From the NCBI GenBank assembly GCA_010672185.1, contig JAAHHL010000035.1, positions 1 through 27,142 of the forward strand: a DNA stretch of 27,142 bases. The letters are read 5' to 3'. Made by a program: the position numbers and the translations under genes. Source of the DNA: Caldora sp. SIO3E6 (lineage in GTDB: Bacteria; Cyanobacteriota; Cyanobacteriia; Cyanobacteriales; Coleofasciculaceae). Under the pieces are notes generated by a model that was not told where the DNA came from, did no database searches, and worked only from the letters and a program-made list of their open reading frames with translations. Below, one piece after another: positions 8,368 to 17,277 of this stretch (its first letter is position 1; each line of letters begins with the position of its first letter).

Positions 8368-9108
8368 TTATGCCTTTTTCACAATCATAAAGTATCCCAA
8401 AGGAGAACGTTTGCTAGTACTTTTTGATATTCTTTTGCCTACTTGTGAATGGATAAAAATATAAGTAATATTCTGAATTGCATTTGCCAAAAAATTGCCT
8501 ATTAATGGCCTAAAATGTATAAATTTAGCCAGCATATCAGCAATCACTTCAGGCATACCTCCCACTGCTTCCAAGAAAATTACCTCAAAGCCTTCCAACT
8601 CAGCAAAACGACGCAATGCATATTCTGTATATCGGTAGTAGTCATAAGGAGCTTCGTGTAACCAATAGTAGAAAGGAACATTCAGAAGTATTTTGCCATC
8701 CTTTTTCAAAATTCTAGACATTTCTTTCCAGAGATATTCCGGTTGAGGAATATGCTCCAAGACATCAGAAAGGATAATCGTATCGAACTCTTGATCCTTA
8801 AAGGGTAACTCTTGAGTCAAGTCACATTCAAAATCCAAATATTGATTCTTGTGAAGAGTATTGGGCCAATCAACACATATATGCTCATCTACAAGATTTT
8901 TGCAGGCCTCGTACAGTGGTACTTTGCCGCAGCCTAAATCAACTAGTTTGCCTCGGCAATGTTCCTTGATATGGTCACCATAAAAACTGGCCATAATGTT
9001 AGCGATCAATCTTGATGAAACTCCGACTTCTTGTAAGTTTCTTGAGGCTACAAGTTTGCCATGCTTATAAACAAATTTACTTGGTTCCCAAGATTTTTTA
9101 TTTTTCAT
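8368..9108 (-). CDS. Class I SAM-dependent methyltransferase
   Basis: This 246-residue protein has the Rossmann-fold methyltransferase pattern. Motif I is LVDLGCGK (residues 55-62), an acidic residue ends the next strand (CVDW, D80), the post-I/II region is SDVLEHIPQPEYL (from 114), and RILKKDGKILLNVPF forms the following strand. HEAPYDYYRYT near 151-161 is a signature often seen in this group of polysaccharide-cluster methyltransferases. The C-terminal part is moderately hydrophobic. It probably methylates a sugar hydroxyl, or a sugar precursor, of the polysaccharide. The neighbouring genes are a GT2 upstream and a GT4 downstream. The target cannot be named. The start is the first ATG, without a strong ribosome site. 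Confidence 0.88.
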   Translation of the reverse strand: MKNKKSWEPSKFVYKHGKLVASRNLQEVGVSSRLIANIMASFYGDHIKEHCRGKLVDLGCGKVPLYEACKNLVDEHICVDWPNTLHKNQYLDFECDLTQELPFKDQEFDTIILSDVLEHIPQPEYLWKEMSRILKKDGKILLNVPFYYWLHEAPYDYYRYTEYALRRFAELEGFEVIFLEAVGGMPEVIADMLAKFIHFRPLIGNFLANAIQNITYIFIHSQVGKRISKSTSKRSPLGYFMIVKKA

Positions 9109-9164
9109 TTTTTTGAGTATGTAAGCCCTTAAGTTTTTTCTGTTAAACTAGATTTGTGCAACTA

Positions 9165-10118
9165 TTAAACCCTTATATTGAGTAGAGATAAGTAGTATTG
9201 AATATTAGTTTTAATAAAAAAGCCAATGGTTTCTATACTGATATTATAACGAATTACTCTTAAAGCAAGTTTCATCATTTCTTTGTAATTTCCCATTCTT
9301 TTATAATAATGCTTAGCACTCATGGAATCAAATAAAGATACAACTGATTCTTTGCCGTATTCTTTGAGTTTTTTGTTTAAAAAACTATCCCTCAGGAGTG
9401 CGAAATTACGGAAAGATTCCAGGTTTATTTCAGTGCCATACCAGCGATTATGACCATGAAATCTATACTTTCCCAGTACCTGATTTATGCCATAAACTTC
9501 TCCTAGCAAAGCAGCTGCTCTAACCACTAAATTATCTGCCTGATATTCCACTCCACGCTCTGGAATCGGCAAAATTAGCTCAAGTAATTTTCGACTAAAG
9601 ATATCTCCACTTGTGGGAGCACCTGGATAGGGAAAGAAGTGATATTTTTTGGCATGCTCATACAAATTGGGTTCACAATTCCACAATTTTCTAGGTTCAT
9701 ATCTATGAAGAGAACAACCATCTTGAGCTACAACTTCCATCAAATGATAAACCATAACTAGAGGATTAGTCATCATTTTTTTAACCAAAAAAGCAACACA
9801 TTCTTTGACTTTATTTTCATTAAAAATGTCATCGGCATCTAAAAAGCAGACAATATCCCCATGAGATTCTTTAAAACCAACATTGAAAGCAGATGCTTGT
9901 CCTCCATTTGGTTTTAGTATGGCCTTAATTTGGTCACCATAGCTCTCAATAACGTCCCGGGAATTATCAGTAGATCCGTCATCAACTACGATAACTTCTA
10001 TATTGCGATAATTCTGCTGTAGTGCACTATCAATCGCTTCTTTTAAAAAACTTCCATAGTTGTAATTATTGATGATAATGCTCACCAGTGGTTCTGTGTT
10101 GATTTTTTTGTCGTTCAT
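9165..10118 (-). CDS. Glycosyltransferase family 2
   Basis: This 317-residue GT-A enzyme has VSIIINNYNYGSFLKEAID at the N-terminus, VDDGSTD at 45-51 for nucleotide binding, NGGQASAFNVGF at 71-82 and FLDADD at 92-97, the metal-binding DxD. Domain length and order are standard for inverting GT2 enzymes. The C-terminal region after residue 220 is less conserved and probably contacts the acceptor. It sits between a GT2 and a methyltransferase in the long operon and probably adds a single residue of the repeat unit. AT content looks higher than in the GT2 genes further right. Substrate unknown. Confidence 0.92.
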   Translation of the reverse strand: MNDKKINTEPLVSIIINNYNYGSFLKEAIDSALQQNYRNIEVIVVDDGSTDNSRDVIESYGDQIKAILKPNGGQASAFNVGFKESHGDIVCFLDADDIFNENKVKECVAFLVKKMMTNPLVMVYHLMEVVAQDGCSLHRYEPRKLWNCEPNLYEHAKKYHFFPYPGAPTSGDIFSRKLLELILPIPERGVEYQADNLVVRAAALLGEVYGINQVLGKYRFHGHNRWYGTEINLESFRNFALLRDSFLNKKLKEYGKESVVSLFDSMSAKHYYKRMGNYKEMMKLALRVIRYNISIETIGFFIKTNIQYYLSLLNIRV

Positions 10119-10149
10119 TTTTCTTAAATCAAGCTAACATAAACAATTG

Positions 10150-11217
10150 TTAATGGCAAGTTGTGGTTAACTCAGGAGGCCAAGTTAATCCGTAATGCTG
10201 AATAAGCTGCCAAGAAAGGACAGTTCTTGGCGGGTATGAATAAAACTTATTCAGAGTTAATCTATTAATAATTTTTCTTGGGATAAATAAAGGGTAGTTA
10301 AACAAAAGCAAAGATAAATTGTTGAAAATAACTGAAATATCTCTGGATGAAAGTATCTGTTTATACAAACTAGAAGCATGACCATCCAAAAAGCTTGATA
10401 ATAGTTGCTTTTTATCCACAGGTTTCTTAAGATGGTATGATTCCTGAATTGTTGAGAAGTAATCAAAATTATCTTTAACAACAGCCAGTAATCTCTCTTG
10501 ATACTGCACGAGACTAGACTGTTTGGTTGCTTGTTCATCATAAATTCTCCAAGTTGCGAGTAGTTCTGGTAGATAGAGAATATCTGTGAGTAAACATAGA
10601 CGCATAGTCCAATCAAAGTCTCCTACAGAGCCATAGATTGATTTAAATCCCTGCATTTTTTCGATTAATGTGCTGCGGAAAACTAAGGAAGTTATGGTGG
10701 TATACATCGCACCATAGACAAAGTGCATCATAAATTCACAGATTCCTGAACGACGATGCATATGTTGATTAACTTCAGCGTAAAAATCAACTTTTTGTTG
10801 ATAAGTGCCTCCTTTTGGTAATCTCACAGGTTCTCCCTGTTTATCTATCAGCGCAAATTTAAAATGGCAGACCTCAATATCAGGGTATGCATCTAGAGCC
10901 TTCGTTGTTGTGGAAACTAGTTTGGGATAGCAGGTGTCGTCGCTGGTAAGAAAATAAAAATACTCGGTATCAACATATTTAAGGCATTCGTTCCAGTCAG
11001 CATACATGCCTTGTTTGCATCCACGCAGTAGTAGAAAGCGGGAGTCATCGGCAAACTGCTGTATATACTCCCAGCTGCCATCAGTAGAATAACCATCGAC
11101 AAAGACACATTTCCAGTCTGGGCAATCCTGCGCTAACATACTTTCAATACAAGCAGGGAGGTACTCAATTTTGTTGAGGTTGGGAATACAAAATGTAAAT
11201 CTTGGACTGCTCATCAT
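10150..11217 (-). CDS. Glycosyltransferase family 2 (variant DGYSTDGS type)
   Basis: This 355-residue GT-A protein opens MMSSPRFTFCIPNLNKIEYL. The usual DDGSTD is replaced by VDGYSTDGS (40-48), and KQGMYADWN (68-76) follows, a pattern shared with GT2 members of the WcaA/PssE-like group. SDD at 92-94 takes the place of the DxD motif. Only the first of the two usual acidic residues in the first motif is kept, which is normal in this subgroup. A longer frame begins at a TTG (11259) and was rejected in favour of the ATG pair at 11217/11214. A C-terminal helical region of about 100 residues is probably the acceptor side. The neighbours on both sides are GT2 genes. Confidence 0.87.
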   Translation of the reverse strand: MMSSPRFTFCIPNLNKIEYLPACIESMLAQDCPDWKCVFVDGYSTDGSWEYIQQFADDSRFLLLRGCKQGMYADWNECLKYVDTEYFYFLTSDDTCYPKLVSTTTKALDAYPDIEVCHFKFALIDKQGEPVRLPKGGTYQQKVDFYAEVNQHMHRRSGICEFMMHFVYGAMYTTITSLVFRSTLIEKMQGFKSIYGSVGDFDWTMRLCLLTDILYLPELLATWRIYDEQATKQSSLVQYQERLLAVVKDNFDYFSTIQESYHLKKPVDKKQLLSSFLDGHASSLYKQILSSRDISVIFNNLSLLLFNYPLFIPRKIINRLTLNKFYSYPPRTVLSWQLIQHYGLTWPPELTTTCH

Positions 11218-11291
11218 GCAAAAGTGCTTTTCTTTCAGTTTTTTTATATAAATGATCAAAAAATAAATCTGTGCTTGAAATAATCAAATTT

Positions 11292-12209
11292 CTATTTATT
11301 ACTATTCCAAACTTGTTGATTAGCCAAGGCAATTCCTCTATTTCTTGCTTTGAAAAAACGAGAGTCAATTGAATTCATCCAGCAAGAGCGATACCATTCT
11401 GATAATTTAACTCTTAACCAAGAAGTATGTTGTGGCATTTTACCTCGAAGATAATTGAGCATTGTACTAGAGTAAGCTAAACCTTCATGCAGTCTAATGA
11501 GGTATTCGATTTTTAGCCTATTAGTTGGAATGAGATGAGTTAATTTTAGGGATGTGAACTGTCCTGTACCTAAACCTAGATCACAAGCAGTAAATGCCAG
11601 ATCTGTATCTCCGCTACTAGTTAAAAGTTTTCCCTTGCGATCCAAAGCGATGCGAATTGGATCATTGTTTACTAGTTCAGCATACTTTTTTCCTACAATT
11701 TGCCTTACACAGATGCCAGCACCGCAAGGAGTTGTTTCGTGTTGATGTAAGATATTTGACCATTTATCCTCTTCAAATGCTCGAATACACAACTGATATA
11801 AATAGGGTTTAGCCCAATCAGGAGGTGCTGTTTCAAATTCACCTCTAATCTGTCCACCCCAAGCGCCAATTTTTGGCCATTCTTTACTAATTTTTAATGT
11901 TACTTCCAGATAATCTGAATCCAAGACATTATCATCATCAACAAAGACCAGTACATCGGCTTTAGCTTCCTCAATCCCTCGTAGCCGAGCCGGAGTAAGA
12001 CCTAATTTATCTTCTCGAACATGACGAGCCTGAGGATGCCAACTCAGGTCAATTTCTGAAGCAAGCGATCGCTCACTGGCGTTATCAATTAGTAAAAATT
12101 CCCATTGCTCTAGGGGCAAAGTTTGAGACTTTAGTGCTGCTAGCACTTTGTCTAGATAATCACCGCGAGGGTTGTGGGTGCAGGTAATAACGCTGATGGT
12201 AAATGTCAT
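11292..12209 (-). CDS. Glycosyltransferase family 2
   Basis: This 305-residue GT-A enzyme starts MTFTISVITCTHNPRGDYL, a classic GT2 first strand with T-H-N. IDNAS at 41-45 replaces DDGST, LGLTPARLRGIEEAKAD follows, and FVDDDN at 89-94 is the metal-binding motif. WGGQIRGEFE and GDTDLAF later in the protein fit the acceptor loop and the ED-like catalytic base region. Length is normal. It is a probable inverting transferase acting on the lipid-linked chain. It is separated by 34 bases from the upstream GT4 and by 74 bases from the downstream GT2, all in one direction. A HIP1 octamer lies at 12065. Confidence 0.91.
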   Translation of the reverse strand: MTFTISVITCTHNPRGDYLDKVLAALKSQTLPLEQWEFLLIDNASERSLASEIDLSWHPQARHVREDKLGLTPARLRGIEEAKADVLVFVDDDNVLDSDYLEVTLKISKEWPKIGAWGGQIRGEFETAPPDWAKPYLYQLCIRAFEEDKWSNILHQHETTPCGAGICVRQIVGKKYAELVNNDPIRIALDRKGKLLTSSGDTDLAFTACDLGLGTGQFTSLKLTHLIPTNRLKIEYLIRLHEGLAYSSTMLNYLRGKMPQHTSWLRVKLSEWYRSCWMNSIDSRFFKARNRGIALANQQVWNSNK

Positions 12210-12243
12210 AATCTCAATGGTTGAATTGATTACTCACAGTTCG

Positions 12244-13632
12244 CTAATTTTTCTCAGGCTCTGGGAAAATGGACATCTCTTTTTTCAAGAGCAAGTTCCT
12301 TAGTTGTCTACCGACCACCTCTAGAGAGAAGTATTCTTCTACTCGACATCGAGCACGCTTGCCCAACTCACAACCCCAAGCTTGATCATCTAAGATGCGA
12401 CTGAGTGCCAGGGCAAAAGCTGTTGAATTATTGCAGGGTACTACTAGTCCACCAGAAGCCTCCCCTCCTTCAAAAATGTCCGGTATTCCAGGTGCTGCTG
12501 CTGCGACTACAGGTAGCTCACAAGCCATCGCCTCGATTGGTGCTACGGGAAAGCCTTCGTGGCGAGAGGGGAAAGCATAAATATCACCAGCCGAAAGATA
12601 ACGCTGGATTAAGGTACGGTCATTGACAAACTTGTCTATCCATAACAAGTTCTGCATCTGCATCGCAGCGATGCGCTGGCGAAGTATTTCAGCGTCTGTA
12701 CCCGTCCCGATTAATAACAGCCATAGGTTCTGCTTTGCTCGCTCACAGCAGACTTGTTCCCAGGCATCTAATAAGATATCTAGTCCTTTGGTTTGGATTT
12801 CGACCCGACCATGCCATACTACTACTTGAGCCTCAATTGGAAGACCAACCATGGCCCGTGCCTCGCCGCGATCGCTAGTACTCCACATACTCAAGTCTAC
12901 GGGGTTGAAGATTCGTGCAATCTTGGCAGGCGGTAAATTATGGCAGTTATTGACTCTTTCTATTTCCGTTTGGGTGCCAATGATCAGACTGGTGCAGGCT
13001 TGCATGGATAGGGGACGCAGAAAGTGCGCAATGTAGTTCCCATCAGAGTTAGTTCCTTGGAAAGTTGCGAACACAGGTAAACCCATCAACCGTCCCAACA
13101 GTACGCAAATATCAAAGCGGAAATATTCGTACTCCTGGCACAAAATGGCACTGCAACCTTCCCGTCGCAGCTCATGAGCGAGCAAACCGATTGGTGTGGA
13201 GAGATAGGGAGCCAAATGATAGAAAACTTTAGACAGGATACGGCGGCTACCTCGAACTTCGCCAAATACTTTCCCCACACCGCCACCGAAAGAAGGGTAA
13301 GGTTCAACCATCTGGCGGCGAATAGCACGGTAGCTTTTGGGAGCAGGCAACATACAGATTGTTGCTCCAGTGGGTTTATGGATGAAGCGCGACGGCTCAG
13401 TAACACGAGTCGATGGATAAAATACCACTGTTTGCACGCCAGCCAGCTGTAAAGCATCAATATAGTTGAACATCCAGCTGCCTTTATACTCAGAGAGGAA
13501 AGTCTCCCAAGAAATGCCAATACTGTCATGGAAGTCTTCCCAGACATGACCCCAAGCCATTAAGGCAATCTTCGACTCTGGCTGAGTTTGCTTAGAGGTG
13601 AGTTTTCTGGGTATGTTGCCCTTGGTTAGCAT
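12244..13632 (-). CDS. Glycosyltransferase family 4
   Basis: This 462-residue GT-B enzyme is longer than the other GT4 proteins here because of an N-terminal extension of about 25 residues. RIFNPVDLSMW marks the linker, VVWHGRVEIQTKGLDILL opens the donor-binding domain, and EGFPVAPIE gives EX7E inside SRHEGFPVAPIEAMACELP. The start was placed at ATG 13632, preceded by GAGAGG (13638-13643), and not at the longer ATG 13683. That ATG overlaps the stop of the epimerase gene as ATGCTAA, which suggests translational coupling. It probably adds a sugar whose donor may be made by the adjacent epimerase, but this is an inference from position. A HIP1 octamer lies at 12868. Confidence 0.91.
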   Translation of the reverse strand: MLTKGNIPRKLTSKQTQPESKIALMAWGHVWEDFHDSIGISWETFLSEYKGSWMFNYIDALQLAGVQTVVFYPSTRVTEPSRFIHKPTGATICMLPAPKSYRAIRRQMVEPYPSFGGGVGKVFGEVRGSRRILSKVFYHLAPYLSTPIGLLAHELRREGCSAILCQEYEYFRFDICVLLGRLMGLPVFATFQGTNSDGNYIAHFLRPLSMQACTSLIIGTQTEIERVNNCHNLPPAKIARIFNPVDLSMWSTSDRGEARAMVGLPIEAQVVVWHGRVEIQTKGLDILLDAWEQVCCERAKQNLWLLLIGTGTDAEILRQRIAAMQMQNLLWIDKFVNDRTLIQRYLSAGDIYAFPSRHEGFPVAPIEAMACELPVVAAAAPGIPDIFEGGEASGGLVVPCNNSTAFALALSRILDDQAWGCELGKRARCRVEEYFSLEVVGRQLRNLLLKKEMSIFPEPEKN

Positions 13633-14561
13633 TTTGACCTCTCGTATGTTGATAAAAGATCTATGCCAGCTTCCACTGACCATTGGGGAGCAAAACCTAG
13701 CAGCGAGGATATTCTGGAGATATCAGCTTGGGAATGTTGAATGTCTCCGGGTCGAGCAGCATTAAAGCTAATTTCTGAGTTCCACTGTCCAAAACAGTTT
13801 TTCAAAATATTGACTAGCTCAAGTAGGGAAGTCTGTTTACCTGTACCTACATTACAAACTTGATAAGCTCCGGAAGGAACAGAAATAGTCAAGGCTTTGG
13901 TAATGGCGAGCGCTACATCCTTAACACAAATAAAATCTCTTGTCTGTTTGCCATCCCCGTAAATAGTGATGGGTAAATTTTGCTGCATGGCTTTAGTAAA
14001 AATAGAAATAACTCCAGAGTAGGGTGAGTTTGGTAATTGGCGAGGTCCAAAGACATTGAAAAACCTTAAAGCAATAAATGATAATCCCAATTGTTGAGCG
14101 AATAAATTGGCATATTGCTCACTCGCCAGTTTCTGTAATCCATAGGGAGAAATTGGCGAAGTTTCTTGGGTTTCAGAAATTGGTAATTGGGTTTTATCCC
14201 CATACACAGCAGCAGAGCTGGCAAAAACTAACTTCGGGATATTTAAAGCCTGACAAAGTTGAATAACAGCAATCGTTGCCGAGAGATTATTGTGATGAGC
14301 TGCTAATGGTTGTAACCAAGAGTCAGTAACCGATGGTGTAGCTGCTAAATGGGCAATGCCATCGACTGTTTTAGTAAAATCTTCTGGTTGAAACTCCAGT
14401 ATATTTTTATGCAATATTTTAAGACTAGGATGTTCAGGCAGGTTGTTTAGACTGCCAGTACTAAGGTTGTCAACCACAGTTACAGTATGACCATCTAACA
14501 AAAGCTGCTCTGTCAGATGTGAGCCAATAAAACCAGCTCCTCCAGTAACAATAAAATGCAT
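13626..14561 (-). CDS. NAD-dependent epimerase/dehydratase (extended SDR, UDP-glucose 4-epimerase-like)
   Basis: This 311-residue extended short-chain dehydrogenase has TGGAGFIG (6-13) as the NAD-binding glycine motif and VVDN with D31 for the adenosine ribose. SSAAVYG (115-121) supplies the catalytic serine region, and Y140-x3-K144 is in SPYGLQK. RFFNVFGPRQ later binds the nucleotide-sugar. These features support an enzyme acting on a UDP- or dTDP-sugar at C4. The exact reaction (Glc/Gal, GlcNAc/GalNAc or GlcA/GalA epimerisation, or a dehydratase) cannot be told. It is the only nucleotide-sugar enzyme in the window, so most precursors must come from elsewhere. The start has AAGGA four bases upstream and GGAG further out. 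Its stop overlaps the next gene. Confidence 0.9.
   Translation of the reverse strand: MHFIVTGGAGFIGSHLTEQLLLDGHTVTVVDNLSTGSLNNLPEHPSLKILHKNILEFQPEDFTKTVDGIAHLAATPSVTDSWLQPLAAHHNNLSATIAVIQLCQALNIPKLVFASSAAVYGDKTQLPISETQETSPISPYGLQKLASEQYANLFAQQLGLSFIALRFFNVFGPRQLPNSPYSGVISIFTKAMQQNLPITIYGDGKQTRDFICVKDVALAITKALTISVPSGAYQVCNVGTGKQTSLLELVNILKNCFGQWNSEISFNAARPGDIQHSQADISRISSLLGFAPQWSVEAGIDLLSTYERSKC
13638..13643 (-). promoter_or_regulatory. Shine-Dalgarno GAGAGG at the epimerase/GT4 junction
   Basis: It lies inside the 3' end of the epimerase gene, five bases before ATG 13632. Together with the ATGCTAA overlap it decides the GT4 start. Confidence 0.7.
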
Positions 14562-14608
14562 ACTTTCCTTTTCTCCATAAAGTTTCTCATAGATGCTAAT
14601 TCTGTTTA

Positions 14609-16270
14609 TTATTTAGGACTCGATATAGTTTGTGGTTTTTCCGCTCTGACTGTAACTAAGAGCTGATAACTAGGGTCATGGTAATCTAACTCTTTCTTCT
14701 CAACTTCCCCAATTGCCAACCCCTGTAAAACGGCAGTTGCTGCTAGAACATTGCCATAAGTCTCGACTTTGAGATGTGTCTTGGGGAAGAATTCTTCAAA
14801 GAGCAACTGTGCAGATACTTGAGTAAAAGACCAATACCAACTCCAGTTGTATTCAGGAGCTGGGGTAATACCTGGAAGAGTTACTAGTGCAACTCCACCT
14901 GGCTTAAGAATGCGGTAGACAGTTTCTGCGGCGCTACGCAGATCGTAAAGATATTGGAGAGTTTGGGTGAGGATAAAGCAGTCGAAGGAATCAGAGGGAA
15001 TATGCTCTGCATGAGCTAGATCACCGACAATGGTTGCCTCTGGGTTTCCTGCTTCAGGATGAAGAATATCGCTTTGAGTTACGCGATCGCTTCCGAATTG
15101 TTGGGTGTAGGAGTTGTCCCCAATTTCTAGTACTCGACCTCGAATATCCTCAGCGTGACTAGCAAGAAACTTTTCCATATAGTAGCGGTCAACTGGCTGA
15201 CCTCGGTCAAAGCCAAATATTCTACTGATTGGCGTGAGCCGTCGCAGGCTACCGAATTTCACTGCTCCTACTGGTGGACAATATTCAGCTCCGTGCCATT
15301 TAGCCCTCAACCGAGCATGGATGGGAGCAGGCAGTGCCTGTTGGGCGAGCGACTTTACTAGTCCTTTCATTTTTCCCTTAAGATAATTAGTATTTTTTAA
15401 CAGGTGGTATAAGTTGGGATGACGATAGGGTAATAATGCTGTCTTGAGCGCTTGCCAAATCTCAGCATCCTTAATTCTTTGTTCCGATAAATAGTTTTCT
15501 AACCACTCCAAGAAATTCAAACGAGCAGAATTTGGCTGAGTGGGATGGTATTGTCCTTGAGTCTGTGCCACATTACAGAAATTCTGGGGATGTTGTCGAT
15601 ACTTGTCCCAAGACCCACTCTCGACAAAGACAGCTGCTTGCAAACACACCTTGGCGAAGAATGCCTGATCCTCAAACATATTTCGGAAAGACTCCTCGAA
15701 GCCACCGACATCTTCTACCACCTGTCGGCGTATCAGAGCATGAGTACCGGCTGGGGTAATTTTGCCTTGTAATAAGAGAGTGACTGGTATTGGTGGTTTC
15801 AGCAGAGTATCAAGCTGGATCGCACCCAATGATTCTTGGCGATCGCGTTGAGCATCTTGCGGATTGCCTGTCCAGCTGAACCAGAGTTGAGTAGGACCAT
15901 AAACAATGGCAGCCTCAGGTTGGGATTCGAGGATGGAGACTTGCTTCTCCAGTTTTTGCGGTAGCCAAACATCATCTGCGTCTAGTAAGGCAATGTATTT
16001 ACCTTGAGCATTGCGGATACCGAGGTTACGGGATGCACTCATCCCTCGATTCTGGTGCTTGTCATGCTCGAGATAATGCACTTTGCCAGGATGTTGTTCT
16101 GCATACTGCTGAGTGATTTGAGTACTACTGTCAGTTGAGCCATCGTCTACTAGAAGCAGTTCCCAGTTGTCATAGGTTTGGGCCAGTACACTTTCAATGG
16201 CTTCTTGAATGAACTTTTCTTCATTCAAGAAGATAATAATAGTAGAGACTAGAGGTTGGTGATTAATCAT
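14609..16270 (-). CDS. Bifunctional GT2 glycosyltransferase fused to a SAM methyltransferase (copy 2)
   Basis: This 553-residue protein has two enzymes in one chain. Residues 1-260 form a GT2 domain with VDDGSTD (41-47) and LLDADD (95-100). A basic linker with a helical look runs to about 330. The C-terminal methyltransferase spans about 345-540: FGFDRGQPVDRYYMEKFL, then RVLEIGDNSYTQQFG as motif I (379 onward), TIVGDL, FDCFILTQTLQYLYDL, and ILKPGGVALVTLPG. Motif I reads EIGDNSY where GxGxG is usual; this variant is also in the paralogue at 18324-19955. The protein may add a sugar and methylate it or a neighbouring one. The start ATG 16270 overlaps the upstream stop as ATGA; the longer frame (16306) was rejected. 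HIP1 octamers lie at 15083 and 15839. Confidence 0.9.
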   Translation of the reverse strand: MINHQPLVSTIIIFLNEEKFIQEAIESVLAQTYDNWELLLVDDGSTDSSTQITQQYAEQHPGKVHYLEHDKHQNRGMSASRNLGIRNAQGKYIALLDADDVWLPQKLEKQVSILESQPEAAIVYGPTQLWFSWTGNPQDAQRDRQESLGAIQLDTLLKPPIPVTLLLQGKITPAGTHALIRRQVVEDVGGFEESFRNMFEDQAFFAKVCLQAAVFVESGSWDKYRQHPQNFCNVAQTQGQYHPTQPNSARLNFLEWLENYLSEQRIKDAEIWQALKTALLPYRHPNLYHLLKNTNYLKGKMKGLVKSLAQQALPAPIHARLRAKWHGAEYCPPVGAVKFGSLRRLTPISRIFGFDRGQPVDRYYMEKFLASHAEDIRGRVLEIGDNSYTQQFGSDRVTQSDILHPEAGNPEATIVGDLAHAEHIPSDSFDCFILTQTLQYLYDLRSAAETVYRILKPGGVALVTLPGITPAPEYNWSWYWSFTQVSAQLLFEEFFPKTHLKVETYGNVLAATAVLQGLAIGEVEKKELDYHDPSYQLLVTVRAEKPQTISSPK

Positions 16271-17256
16271 CTCACTGCACTTTTTAGTTGATTTTTGAGC
16301 CAACAATGGATAGAGACAGGTAAGATTTGCTTTACTAGTGACTTCACTAGCAACTTCAGCCGTTGCACAAAAACCTGAGTCAATTTTTTAACTCTGTACA
16401 AAAATGGATGATGATAGGGCCAGAGTTCTTCTTTTAAAGCTTGGTGGAGATCAGTATCTTGAACCTCTTGTTCAGTCACATACTCCATGAGCCAAGTCAA
16501 GAAAGCCAATCGTGCAGGACTCAGTCCTGAATAGTGATCTTCTCCAGTTTCGTAAGATGTCCAACAGGTGGAATCTAAATGCTGCCGATATTTGTCCCAG
16601 CACCCTCCTTCAACAAACACAGGAACATTGAGAAAAATCTTGGCTAAAAAGACTTGATCTTCGTACAAGTGCTGGATTTTTTCATCAAAACCACCGATTT
16701 CTTCACACAATTGGCGTTTGACAAGGAGTCCACAAGTACAAGGTACATACTCTGCATCTTTTAAATGAAGAGTTTGTAGCCTTGGTGGCTTGACCAAGGT
16801 ATTCGCTGGGACAACTAGTTCCGCGATACAGTCTCGTTGCTGATCTTCCGGCTTGCCTGTCCAGCTGTACCAGTATTCAGTAGGTCCGTAAACCATAGCA
16901 GCCTCAGGATGGGATACCAAAATCCCTACCTGCTGGGTTAATTTTTCTGGCAAGTAGACATCATCAGCATCAAGAAGGCTAATATACTTACCTCTAGCAT
17001 TTTGGATACCGAGGTTACGCGAACTGCTCTGACCCAAGTTCTGGTGAGATTCATGTTCTAGATAGCGTACTTTATCGGGATATTGCTCAGCATACCGTTG
17101 AGCAATTTGAGTACTACTATCAGTTGAGCCATCGTCTACCAGGAGCAGTTCCCAGTTGTCATAGGTTTGGGCAAATACACTCTCAATGCTTTCCTCAATG
17201 AACTTTTCTTCATTCAAGAAGATTGTGATTACAGATACTAGAGGCTTATTAGTCAT
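16267..17256 (-). CDS. Glycosyltransferase family 2 (stand-alone paralogue, copy 2)
   Basis: This 329-residue GT2 enzyme has DDGSTD at 41-46 and DADD at 96-99, and is closely related to the gene at 20867-21799. Both share HQNLG-x-S-x-SRN, DDVYLPEKL and the sequence YWYSW, which separate them from the fused GT2 copies. After the GT-A domain there is a basic tail rich in leucine and lysine that may lie on the membrane. A strong GAGGAG (17264-17269) seven bases before the ATG supports the start. Its stop overlaps the start of the GT2-methyltransferase gene by ATGA, so both are probably made in equal amounts and may work together. Donor unknown. Confidence 0.92.
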   Translation of the reverse strand: MTNKPLVSVITIFLNEEKFIEESIESVFAQTYDNWELLLVDDGSTDSSTQIAQRYAEQYPDKVRYLEHESHQNLGQSSSRNLGIQNARGKYISLLDADDVYLPEKLTQQVGILVSHPEAAMVYGPTEYWYSWTGKPEDQQRDCIAELVVPANTLVKPPRLQTLHLKDAEYVPCTCGLLVKRQLCEEIGGFDEKIQHLYEDQVFLAKIFLNVPVFVEGGCWDKYRQHLDSTCWTSYETGEDHYSGLSPARLAFLTWLMEYVTEQEVQDTDLHQALKEELWPYHHPFLYRVKKLTQVFVQRLKLLVKSLVKQILPVSIHCWLKNQLKSAVR

Positions 17257-17263
17257 CAGTTTG

Positions 17264-17269
17264 CTCCTC
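17264..17269 (-). promoter_or_regulatory. Strong Shine-Dalgarno GAGGAG before GT2 copy 2
   Basis: GAGGAG on the reverse strand, seven bases upstream of ATG 17256, lies in the 21-base gap after the deacetylase stop. It is one of the best ribosome sites in the cluster. Confidence 0.7.
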
Positions 17270-17277
17270 TATTGCAG

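Noticed and set aside
10257..10616. Minus-strand open frame of 119 codons
   Set aside because: It is an alternative frame of the GT2 gene at 10150-11217, rich in Ile, Leu and Tyr from AT-rich codons, with no recognisable domain.
12395..13452. Several plus-strand frames of 60-92 codons opposite the GT4
   Set aside because: They are antisense shadows of a well-supported gene, with no ribosome sites or families.
13086..13547. Minus-strand open frame of 153 codons
   Set aside because: It lies wholly inside the GT4 gene at 12244-13632 in another frame, has no family motif and no ribosome site.
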